Below, one piece after another: positions 52,371 to 60,135 of a stretch of DNA of 64,000 bases. The stretch comes from Gordonia sp. 'Campus'. GTDB taxonomy: Bacteria > Actinomycetota > Actinomycetes > Mycobacteriales > Mycobacteriaceae. The translations under genes and the position numbers were made by a program. Where the stretch lies: NCBI RefSeq assembly GCF_022206305.1, contig NZ_JAKOIW010000011.1:112563-176562 (forward strand). The letters are read 5' to 3'. The notes under the pieces are model-generated. The model was not told the DNA's origin, ran no database searches, and worked only from the letters and a program-made list of their open reading frames with translations. Within the stretch, counting starts at the first letter, position 1; the number at the start of each line of letters is the position of its first letter.

Positions 52371-54035
52371 TCAGTGGCCGGCGAACGCCTCGGCGAGCCA
52401 CCACGCGCCGCCGTCGTCGGCGATCTTGGCGTCGATGACCAAGGGACCTGACGGCGTCGCGGTGGAGAGGGAGGCTACCCAGCGCCGGACGCCGTCGAGG
52501 TCGTCGAGCCCGGTCACCGTGACCCCGGTGGCGCCGTGGCCGCGGGCGATCGCGGCGATGTCGACGTCGGGAAAGGTCACCGTGGTCATGTCCGCGTCGC
52601 CGAAGTGGTGGACTTCCGCCCCGTAGGCGGAGTCGTTGTAGACGATGACGACCAGCGGCAGAGCCAGCCGGACGGCCGTCTCCAATTCGGCGATGGCCAT
52701 CAGGAATCCGCCGTCTCCGGTGCCGAGCACCGGGATTCGGCCCGGTTGGGCGAACGCTGCGCCGATCGCGGTGCCGAGACCGAGGCCGATCGACTGGAAC
52801 GCCTGGGTGAAACAGAATCCGAACTCGTCGGGAACCGACAGGTGCGTCGACGGATAACCCATGAAGTTGCCGGAGTCGATGGACACGATCCGATCGGCGG
52901 GCAGGATGTCGTCGAGCGCGATGGTCACTGCCCGCGCATCGACCCGGCCGGGCGTGACCTCCTCGGTCACCGGGACATCCCGCCATCGGGACGACGCGGC
53001 GATTCGTTGTTCGACGTCCGCGGTTCGATAACCGTTCCGGGCCGGGCGGTTCCCGTGGAGCGCGAGTACGTCCGACGCCGTTTCCGCACAGTCGCCGACC
53101 ACCCCGACGTCGACGCCGCGATGCGCGCCGAGCGCGTCGACCTCGATGTCGACCTGGGCCACGACGCTGCCGTCACCGATGAGGCGGCCGTGGCGCATCG
53201 TCCACATGTTCAGTGCACAGCCCCAGCCGACGATGAGGTCGGCTCCGGCGATGAGTGCGGCGGAGGTGGGGGAGGAGAACCCGCCGGAGATCCCCAGCGA
53301 GAACGGGTTTCGGCCGAACAGGCCGTTCGCGACGGCCGAGGTGGCGACGAGCGCACCGGAGTGCTCGGCGAGGGCCGCGATCTCGGGCCCCGCGCCGCGC
53401 GCGCCGCGGCCCGCGACGAAGACCGGCCGGTCTGCGGCGTCGATGGCGTCGGCCAGTCGCTGCGCCGACGCGGCGTCGGGTCGAACCCGTGGGGCCTCGG
53501 CCTGTGTCGTGACGGGTGCCGCCACCTCCGCGGGCGCGGCCGCGACGTCGATCGCGACATTGAGGACGACGGTCCGGCGCTGTGTCACCGCGGTGCGGAC
53601 TGCCCGCGTCACATCGGCGACGACCGAACCCGGGCCGTGGACGCGATCACTGACCGCGCCCACGCTCGTGACGAGAGCGTCCTGGTCGATGCGGAAGTTC
53701 GAGCGCAACGCCGCCGCCGGGGCGTCGGCGGTGAGCACGATCATCGGGGTACGGCTCTTGGCCGCCTCGGTGATGCCGGTCATCGCGTTCGTCAGTCCGC
53801 AACCCTGATGAACCGACAGCACGCCGACGCGCCCGGACATGCGCGAATACGCGTCGGCCATGCTCGCGGCACCGCCCTCGTGGCGCGCCGCGGTGAACGG
53901 CACCCCGCCGGAGCGCAGGGCGTTGGTCATCACGAAGTTGCCGCTGCCGACGACGCCGAAGGCGTGACCGACCCCGAGGTCGGCGAGTAGGCCGCCGACG
54001 ACGTCGGCAATCGTCGGACCGTATGTGCCCGCCAC
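52371..54035 (-). CDS. Thiamine diphosphate-dependent enzyme (acetolactate synthase/benzoylformate decarboxylase type)
   Basis: 554 residues in the three-domain ThDP plan. The N-terminal PYR domain has the cofactor-activating Glu in AARHEGGAASMADAYSRMSG near residue 48; the middle domain has VFVAGRGARGAG; the C-terminal PP domain has the Mg/ThDP motif GDGGFLMAIAELETAVRLALPLVVIVYNDSAYG. The reaction is unknown: a 2-keto acid decarboxylation or carboligation is expected. GTG 54035 lies five bases after the cyclase stop, so the two are coupled and may act in one pathway. Confidence 0.85.
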   Translation of the reverse strand: MAGTYGPTIADVVGGLLADLGVGHAFGVVGSGNFVMTNALRSGGVPFTAARHEGGAASMADAYSRMSGRVGVLSVHQGCGLTNAMTGITEAAKSRTPMIVLTADAPAAALRSNFRIDQDALVTSVGAVSDRVHGPGSVVADVTRAVRTAVTQRRTVVLNVAIDVAAAPAEVAAPVTTQAEAPRVRPDAASAQRLADAIDAADRPVFVAGRGARGAGPEIAALAEHSGALVATSAVANGLFGRNPFSLGISGGFSSPTSAALIAGADLIVGWGCALNMWTMRHGRLIGDGSVVAQVDIEVDALGAHRGVDVGVVGDCAETASDVLALHGNRPARNGYRTADVEQRIAASSRWRDVPVTEEVTPGRVDARAVTIALDDILPADRIVSIDSGNFMGYPSTHLSVPDEFGFCFTQAFQSIGLGLGTAIGAAFAQPGRIPVLGTGDGGFLMAIAELETAVRLALPLVVIVYNDSAYGAEVHHFGDADMTTVTFPDVDIAAIARGHGATGVTVTGLDDLDGVRRWVASLSTATPSGPLVIDAKIADDGGAWWLAEAFAGH

Positions 54036-54040
54036 GCGTA

Positions 54041-54826
54041 TCAGGCCGCGACGATCGCGAGCACGCGCGAAGGGCTCCCGGTTCCACCGACGATCGGCAG
54101 CGGACTCACCACGATCACCGCGCCGGTCGGCGGAAGCGAACCGAGGTTGCGTAGCGAGGTGAGACCGTACTTGTCGTTGCCGAGGAAGTGGTAGTGGACG
54201 GGGAACGCCGGATCGAACCCGCCGGCGAGGCCGGCGTCCACACCGACGGTCTCGACGCCCAGGCCGGTGATCTCGCGTTCGGTGGCGAGCCACTGCGCAC
54301 ACTCGACCGAGACGCCGGGAGTGTGCGACCCGGTCTCGTCGGCGTTGAGGAAGTCGGCCTCGGAACCGCCGCGCGACTCCCAACCGGTGCGCAGCAGCAG
54401 CCAGGTCCCCGCGGTGAGCTGCCCGTGGACGTTCTCCCACTGCTCGACGTCGGCGACTTCCAGGAGGTGGTCGGGGTCGGCGGCGACCTTGTCGGTGAGG
54501 TCGAGAACGGCGGCGGGCCCGATGAGCCGCTGCACGGGGATCTGTGAGACATCGTCGCCGTCGCGGCCGCTGATCCAGTGGATCGGCGCGTCCAGGTGGG
54601 TGCCGATGTGCTCACCGGTGTGAATGTTGTTGTGGCGCCAGTAGGGTCCGGGCTCGTTGTACGCGCTGACCTCTTCGAGACTGAAGTCGATGAGGTTCGC
54701 GAACGGGGCGGGCAACCGCAACGCCGGTGTCGATGCGCTCAACGGGGTCGTCAGGTCGAGCACGCGGAGCGAACCGTCGGCGAGACCTTCGAGGAACGCG
54801 GACAGGGCGGGGGCGGTGGAGGGCAT
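54041..54826 (-). CDS. Cyclase-family metal hydrolase (kynurenine-formamidase-like)
   Basis: 261 residues. The metal motif H-x-G-T-H-x-D-x-P-x-H appears in GEHIGTHLDAPIHW; GTWLLLRTGWESRG, GVSVECAQWLA and GVDAGLAGG complete the family. Members open cyclic amides or lactones or cut formamides (kynurenine formamidase, isatin hydrolase). Start ATG 54826 has AAAGGA about eight bases upstream; ATG 54835 is an alternative. It precedes the ThDP enzyme with a five-base gap and follows the TerD-family gene by 57 bases, so it could also belong to the stress operon. Confidence 0.85.
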   Translation of the reverse strand: MPSTAPALSAFLEGLADGSLRVLDLTTPLSASTPALRLPAPFANLIDFSLEEVSAYNEPGPYWRHNNIHTGEHIGTHLDAPIHWISGRDGDDVSQIPVQRLIGPAAVLDLTDKVAADPDHLLEVADVEQWENVHGQLTAGTWLLLRTGWESRGGSEADFLNADETGSHTPGVSVECAQWLATEREITGLGVETVGVDAGLAGGFDPAFPVHYHFLGNDKYGLTSLRNLGSLPPTGAVIVVSPLPIVGGTGSPSRVLAIVAA

Positions 54827-54883
54827 GGGCGACATCCTTTCGGCGACTGCGCCGAATGATGCCAGGTCCACCGCCCCGGCACG

Positions 54884-55639
54884 CTACTTGCGGGCGCCCC
54901 GCCAGTTCATGCCCCAGCCGTACGCCTCGTCGACCTTGTCCTGGGCGCCACGGATGTATCGGACCTCGCGATTGAGAACGAGTTCGCCACCGCGGTTCTC
55001 GAACAACGCGATCGCACACGAGAGAGCAGACTGGTCGGCTTCGTCGAGCCGGACCTCGATCTGCGGTCCACTCACCGGGTAGAGGGTGACGACGCCGTTG
55101 GCGCCCGCCCAGTTGGGGGTGCCCTCGTAGATGTAGGCGAAGATCAGGATGCGCCGGATCTGGTTGGTCGCCGCGAGATCGATGTACATGTTCTCGCCGC
55201 CGGAGCCGGATCGGTCGTCTCCGTCGAGATAGATGATGGGCTGACCGTCGCGGGGTGCCCGGAACGAGTTGCCGAGGGCCTGGACGATGCCCTTGCTGCC
55301 GTCGGTGAACTCCCACAGGCAGGCGAGGTCGAGATCGATGCCCTGTGCCTTGCGAAACAGGCCGCCGCCCTTGGAATTCGAGGTCCAGCTCAGGTTGACA
55401 CGCACCTGTCCGGTGGTCGCGCCCTGCTTGCTCAGCGAGATGCTGGGCGCGGACTTGGTCAGGGTGATCTTGGAGAGCGACACCGGTTGTGCGGGCGGCT
55501 GCTGGCCGTAGCCCGCCGGGGTGGGCGGTTGCTGTCCGTAACCCGCGGGAGCGGGCGGCTGCTGTCCATACCCCGCCGGCGGCTGCGCGGGCGGCTGCGG
55601 CGGCTGCGCCTTCGGACGCTTGGTGTAATCGATCCCCAT
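54884..55639 (-). CDS. TerD-family stress protein with Gln/Pro-rich repeat tail
   Basis: 251 residues. The N-terminal ~50 are low complexity with three copies of GYGQQPP spaced by APA/TPA. Then a TerD-type beta-sandwich (about 54-245): SISLSKQG, VNLSWTSNSKGGGLFRKAQGIDLDLACLWEFTDGSKGIVQALG, IIYLDGDDRSGSGGENMYIDL. The acidic loops DLDLA and DGDDRSGSGGE are the usual Ca2+ sites. Family proteins are linked to tellurite, phage and envelope stress. The upstream genes code for an FN3 protein and an Hsp70, an uncommon TerD context. Confidence 0.88.
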   Translation of the reverse strand: MGIDYTKRPKAQPPQPPAQPPAGYGQQPPAPAGYGQQPPTPAGYGQQPPAQPVSLSKITLTKSAPSISLSKQGATTGQVRVNLSWTSNSKGGGLFRKAQGIDLDLACLWEFTDGSKGIVQALGNSFRAPRDGQPIIYLDGDDRSGSGGENMYIDLAATNQIRRILIFAYIYEGTPNWAGANGVVTLYPVSGPQIEVRLDEADQSALSCAIALFENRGGELVLNREVRYIRGAQDKVDEAYGWGMNWRGARK

Positions 55640-55705
55640 GTCGGTTTCCTCATCTCATCGGTGGGTGACGCGGGTGGTGTTGGCGCCCAGCGTAGTGGAC
55701 CTGGC

Positions 55706-57850
55706 TCACTCGACGGTCCGGCTCGGCCCGGCCTCCGCACGCGCCGACGGGCCGAACGACGACGCGACGGCGAGGGCTCCCTGGGGAGTCCGTCGGCAAC
55801 TCGCCACCGCCACGTGGCACGGGCGCGGGATGTGCGGCGGGATCGGGTAGCCGTCGTCGATCTGGTAGCGGGTGTTGGTCACCTTCGCGGTGACGGCGCG
55901 CGGGTCCGCGGGATCGTCCGGCGCCGTATCCGGCCGGATGACGACCATCGCCTCGGTCACCCCGGCCGGCCAGTCGAACCGCAGGGTGTCCCCGTCGACG
56001 CGGACCGCGGTGATCGCGGGTGGATCTGCGTCTCGGGGAGTCGAGCTCGGTGCGGCCGGTGCGGAGACAGTCGGTGAGGGGGCGGTCGGTGAGGGGGCTG
56101 GGCCGGAACGGGCTGGCTCCGAGCGCTGGTCCCCGAGCACGGCGGTGACCTCGTAGACGGGCGGGACCGGGTCGACCGTACCGCCGTCGGACAGTTCGGT
56201 CGCCGGCGTACGGCCGAGGGTCCGTGTCGAACCGTCCGCTCCGATCCGCACCACCCGGTAGACCACCGCGGGCGTCGGCGAGGCCTCCCAGGACACGGTG
56301 GTGCCGTCGTGGCCCGTCGTCGTGCGTACGTTCCGGGGCGGTTCGATGCGGACACGGTCCGCGACGGCGTTGAGCTCCTCGTGATCGACGATCCGGCGTC
56401 GCATCTCGATCACCGCGGCGAGGCTGCCCGGGTCGCCCGCCGCTGCACGGGCCAGCTCGTCGGCTGCGCGGACCAGGGCGCGCGCGGCGTCGAGCCGGGC
56501 GTCGAGGCTTCCGTCCGCGCCGCCGGCCAGGTCCACATCCCGTGCTTCGCGGTGCAGCGCCTCGAACAGTTCCAGGGCGGCGACGTGGTGGTTGTCGGCG
56601 ACCAGTGCCTGCGCATGTCGGTAGTCCCCGAGCGCCTTGTCGGCGACGCGGTCGATCTCGGCGGCGACCGCCGCGATCTGGCGGAGGGCATCACCGTCGT
56701 CTCCGGCGGCGGCACGTGCCTCGGCGATCGCCGTGCGTGCCCGGAACGGCAGGCCGTCACGCAGGGCGGCGCGCGCGGCGCGCAGGTCGTTCTCCCACCG
56801 TCGAGAAGGGGTTTCGACAGGCGGGGCAGGGGGCTCGACGCTTCCCGGGGTGACGGCGGGCGAGGTGACCACTCGGGCTCCGAACTCGTGTGCGACAGCG
56901 GCGATCACCTGCCGTGCGTCGCGGGCGCCCAACCCCAGACTGCCCGCCTCGGCGAGGAGGAACTCGTGGTCGGCGGCGCCCAGTTCGTCCTCCACCAGCA
57001 CGGCCGCGCGGACGCGAGGCCGCAGATGTTCGGTCACCTCGTCGACGACGGATTGTCGATATGCCTGCGCGAGGGCGGGATCGGTCAGCAGGACGTCGTT
57101 CACGTGCACCAGGAGTTCGTCGATCACCGCCCGCATACGCCCCGCGGCGAGTTCGCGCGCACGCTCGTTGAGTGCGGCGGCACGCGATCCGACGAGCGCG
57201 TGATCAGCCGCGTCGTCGGTGTCGAGGTGCAGAAAGGTGAGCAGGGTCGGGGTGGGTTCGCCGTCGCGGAGGCGGTCGAATTCGGCCAGGAGGTCACCGA
57301 TCTGGCTGCGTTGCCGGTCGGTCAGCGCCGCTGCCGGTCCGGCGACAGCGGGCGCCGCCGGAGGCGGGTCGTCGATGAGCCGGTGTCGTCGGAGTCGCGT
57401 GGCGATCTCGGCGGGGGTGAGACCTCCCATGGCGCCGATGTCGTCGAGTCCCTGTCGTTTCGACGCCGGGATGCCGCCGTAGCGTTCGTTGAGCCGGGCA
57501 ATGGCGTTGTCGAGGAGTTCGAACCTCTTCTGGTCGCGCAACTCGCGCCGGGTGCGCACCGCCCGCGCCTCGGCGATGCGACCGGTCTTGTGCCGCAGCG
57601 GAGCCGACCGGACGTCGTGTTCGGCAACCAGGCGTGCGACCAGGACGCGATACTTGGGGTGGTCCCGCTGCTTCTGCCAGAACGCCCAGACCTCGTCGAG
57701 GCGTTGCAGTACCTGGTCGTCACCGAGGCGCTCGGCCTCCTCGATGGGGATGTCGTAGAGCTCGAACACGTCGGACTCCCCGGCACCGCCGCGCTTGTCG
57801 ACCGCGGCGAGCACCCGTTTGCGGTAGTCGTTGCCGACGAACGGTTCCAT
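55706..57850 (-). CDS. Large Hsp70-linked protein with C-terminal FN3-like domains
   Basis: 714 residues, no membrane segment. The N-terminal domain (about 1-140) is helical and charged: DYRKRVLAAVDKRGG, VLQRLDEVWAFWQKQRDHPKYRVLVARLV, RFELLDNAIARLNERYGG. A long helical middle (about 170-470) is Ala/Arg/Asp-rich and may hold TPR-like or coiled-coil repeats (RTAIAEARAAAGDDGDALRQIAAVAAEID). Then an FN3-like domain (about 512-590: PPRNVRTTTGHDGTTVSWEASP, VVYRVVR), a Pro/Ser linker and a second beta domain (about 610-700). The DHPKYR segment faintly recalls a J-domain HPD loop but does not match it. It lies 28 bases after the Hsp70 gene. Function unknown; an Hsp70 cofactor or client adaptor is inferred. 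Confidence 0.7.
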   Translation of the reverse strand: MEPFVGNDYRKRVLAAVDKRGGAGESDVFELYDIPIEEAERLGDDQVLQRLDEVWAFWQKQRDHPKYRVLVARLVAEHDVRSAPLRHKTGRIAEARAVRTRRELRDQKRFELLDNAIARLNERYGGIPASKRQGLDDIGAMGGLTPAEIATRLRRHRLIDDPPPAAPAVAGPAAALTDRQRSQIGDLLAEFDRLRDGEPTPTLLTFLHLDTDDAADHALVGSRAAALNERARELAAGRMRAVIDELLVHVNDVLLTDPALAQAYRQSVVDEVTEHLRPRVRAAVLVEDELGAADHEFLLAEAGSLGLGARDARQVIAAVAHEFGARVVTSPAVTPGSVEPPAPPVETPSRRWENDLRAARAALRDGLPFRARTAIAEARAAAGDDGDALRQIAAVAAEIDRVADKALGDYRHAQALVADNHHVAALELFEALHREARDVDLAGGADGSLDARLDAARALVRAADELARAAAGDPGSLAAVIEMRRRIVDHEELNAVADRVRIEPPRNVRTTTGHDGTTVSWEASPTPAVVYRVVRIGADGSTRTLGRTPATELSDGGTVDPVPPVYEVTAVLGDQRSEPARSGPAPSPTAPSPTVSAPAAPSSTPRDADPPAITAVRVDGDTLRFDWPAGVTEAMVVIRPDTAPDDPADPRAVTAKVTNTRYQIDDGYPIPPHIPRPCHVAVASCRRTPQGALAVASSFGPSARAEAGPSRTVE

Positions 57851-57878
57851 CACACCCCCAGCTCCGCCATATCCGGTG

Positions 57879-59555
57879 TCATCGGTCGCGTCGCCGGGAC
57901 CGATGCACCTGCTCGAGTTCGCGTTCGACCTCGGACTTCGACAGCGATGCACCGGTTTTCGCGGACAATGTCAACGGGATCTGCGCGTCGACGTGGAAGG
58001 CCGTCACGTGCAACACGCCGTCGAAGGCCATCTCGAACGTGACCGACACCTCGCTCCCCTCGTCGTAACCGGGCGGGATGTCGGTGATGGCGCCCTCGAT
58101 GAGGACCTTGGCGTCCTCGGGACGTGGGGACGCGGCCTGGCCCTGTTGCTCCAGGACGACCAACTCGATGCGTGTCTGGTCGCGGCGCATGGTGCCGAAT
58201 GAGCGTCGGACCCGGATGGGCAGGGTCTGATTGCGGTGGACGAGCCAGCTCGCCTCGAGTTCTCCGTTGTGACCGTTGACCGCCAGAACTCCGAAACCCC
58301 GTGACACGACGGTGTCCACGGAGATCTCGAGCATGCGCCGCACGCTGCTCACCGGCAGCGCGAACGCCTGTGCCACCCGCGTGCAGGACTCGTCGAGATC
58401 GGCCGCAGCGACGGTGTCGAGGCCGCGGTCCTCGCGGAGCCGGCCGCGGGTGGTGAGGTCGGCGCGGACCAGTCGTTCGATCTCGAGCTTCTCGCCGTAG
58501 ATGGCGGCGCCGCGCGCGACGGCGAGGTCCGGGTCGTCCAGCTCAGGTGACCTGCCCAGTGCCGCAGCCAGTTCGCGCGTCACCATCGGCATCCGTGACG
58601 AGCCGCCGACCAGCAGGACGCGGTCGACCGAGCCGACTCCGCGGCGCTCGGCCGCGGCCAGACACGACCTGGTGAGTTCGATCGTGCGGGCCAGCAGGGG
58701 ACGGGTGAGTTCCTCCAGCTCGGCTCTGGTGACGGTGATGACTGACCGCGCCCCATCGTGCGCCACGACCACCGACGTCGACTCCGATTCGGTGAGTTCG
58801 TGTTTCGCCCGTTCAGCGGCCAGGATCAGGGTCTGTGAACCGGCCGAGTCGTCGAGCGGGTCCTCGGCGTCGGGGTTCTCGGTGCAGAAGGCACGGGACA
58901 GGTGGAGCGCGAGCCGCTCGTCCCAGTCCGCCCCGCCGAGCTGATGGTCGCCGTCGACGGCGAGCACGGTGATGCGACGGTCGGCGAGTTCGATGACCGT
59001 CGCATCGAAGGTGCCGCCGCCGAGGTCGTACACCAGGACCGTCTCGTCCGGTGTGTCCTTGGCGAAGGGGTCGGTGATCCGGCTGAAGCCGTAGGACAGG
59101 GCCGCGGCGATCGGCTCGGACAGCACCCCGGCGACGTCGAGGCCCGCGTAGGTTCCGGCCTGGATCGTCGCGCGGCGCTCCTCGTCGCCGAAGTAGGCCG
59201 GCACGGTGATGACCGCGCGCTCGACCCGCTCGCCGGCGAACTCCGCGTCGGACATGAGGGATTTCAGGATGAGCGCGGAGATCGCGGGCGCCGACCAGGT
59301 CTGACCGTGGGCGACGAAGCGCCACTGCGCGTCGCCCATCCGCCGTTTGACGAGGCTGCACACGTTCTCCGGATCGAGTCGGGCCTGCCGGCGCGCACCC
59401 TCACCGACGACGTGATCGGTGGCCGAGGTCAGCAGCACGGTCGACGGGGTCGTCGGCGCCCCCATCAGGCCGACGATCACCTCCGGGCGGCCGTCGGCGT
59501 CGATCTTGGCCATCGCCGAGTTGGTGGTTCCCAGGTCGATCCCGATTACGCCCAC
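57879..59555 (-). CDS. Hsp70/DnaK-like chaperone lacking the C-terminal lid
   Basis: 558 residues. The ATPase domain is complete: IGIDLGTTNSAMAKID, the VERAVITVPAYFGDEERRATIQAG block, LSEPIAAALSYG, the phosphate-2 loop VYDLGGGTFDATVIEL, and VLLVGGSSRMPMV. A short substrate-binding beta domain follows (SRGFGVLAVNG, LVHRNQTLPIRVRRSF), ending HVDAQIPLTLSAKTGASLSKSEVERELEQ; the long helical lid of DnaK is absent. The start is GTG 59555, directly before GVIGIDLG. It is divergent from a GrpE-like gene (76-base gap) and leads the FN3-TerD operon. It is not the housekeeping dnaK. Confidence 0.88.
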   Translation of the reverse strand: MGVIGIDLGTTNSAMAKIDADGRPEVIVGLMGAPTTPSTVLLTSATDHVVGEGARRQARLDPENVCSLVKRRMGDAQWRFVAHGQTWSAPAISALILKSLMSDAEFAGERVERAVITVPAYFGDEERRATIQAGTYAGLDVAGVLSEPIAAALSYGFSRITDPFAKDTPDETVLVYDLGGGTFDATVIELADRRITVLAVDGDHQLGGADWDERLALHLSRAFCTENPDAEDPLDDSAGSQTLILAAERAKHELTESESTSVVVAHDGARSVITVTRAELEELTRPLLARTIELTRSCLAAAERRGVGSVDRVLLVGGSSRMPMVTRELAAALGRSPELDDPDLAVARGAAIYGEKLEIERLVRADLTTRGRLREDRGLDTVAAADLDESCTRVAQAFALPVSSVRRMLEISVDTVVSRGFGVLAVNGHNGELEASWLVHRNQTLPIRVRRSFGTMRRDQTRIELVVLEQQGQAASPRPEDAKVLIEGAITDIPPGYDEGSEVSVTFEMAFDGVLHVTAFHVDAQIPLTLSAKTGASLSKSEVERELEQVHRSRRRDR

Positions 59556-59631
59556 GATCGGGGATGCTAGCAGCGCCGACGGCCTCGACGACTCGGACGA
59601 ACGGCCGGGCACCGGTGATTACGCTGTGGAA

Positions 59632-60123
59632 ATGACGACTTCCGGGGAGCCGACGCCGCAGCAGATCGATGCCCTCGCACAGCTCCGGGAGCAGGTGTCC
59701 GACCTCGCCCTCGTGGTGGCGCGCCAGACCCGGACCATCGAACGTCTCGTCGACGCGACGCGGGCCCCGGCCGGACCGGCGGCCGCGGACACATCGCTTC
59801 TCGTCGATCTCTTCGCACTCCACACCGATGCGACGACGTGCGCGGCGTCGGCGTCGGACGCCGACCGTCCGGCGTTCGAGCTGCTGCGTGCCGGCCTCGA
59901 ACGGGTCATCGCCGGGCGAGGGGGTGTCGTCGTCAGTCCGGTCCCGGGCGTCGAGTTCGACGCCCGGACGATGGAAGCAGTCGACGTCCGGACGGCGGAC
60001 GATGCCGCCGCGGATCGGACCGTCGCCGAGCTGCTGCGGCCCGGCTTGCTCGTCGGTGAACGGTCCGTACGCCCGGCGGCCGTGGTCGTCCACCGGCATT
60101 TCGTAGCGAAAGATGGTGCATAG
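59632..60123 (+). CDS. GrpE-like nucleotide exchange factor
   Basis: 163 residues. An N-terminal coiled coil (about 10-45: QQIDALAQLREQVSDLALVVARQTRTIERLV) leads to a small domain. The C-terminus has the GrpE pattern: GVEFDARTMEAVDVRTADD, RTVAELLRPGLLVGERSVRPAAVVVHR. GrpE proteins release ADP from Hsp70. Its divergence from the lidless Hsp70 suggests a dedicated pair. The coiled coil is shorter than in housekeeping GrpE. The start is ATG 59632 (GTG 59626 is possible). A terminator overlaps the stop. Confidence 0.78.
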   Translation: MTTSGEPTPQQIDALAQLREQVSDLALVVARQTRTIERLVDATRAPAGPAAADTSLLVDLFALHTDATTCAASASDADRPAFELLRAGLERVIAGRGGVVVSPVPGVEFDARTMEAVDVRTADDAAADRTVAELLRPGLLVGERSVRPAAVVVHRHFVAKDGA

Positions 60124-60134
60124 CACCATTTTTT
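60113..60134 (+). terminator. Intrinsic terminator overlapping the GrpE-like stop codon
   Basis: ATGGTGC-ATA-GCACCAT then six T. The 7-base stem spans the TAG stop, and the T-tract is unusually canonical for this GC-rich DNA. It separates convergent genes. Confidence 0.85.
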
Positions 60135-60135
60135 G

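Noticed and set aside
56309..58042. A 577-residue plus-strand frame opposite the FN3 protein gene
   Set aside because: The minus-strand protein has FN3-like domains and fits an operon; the plus frame has no recognisable motif.
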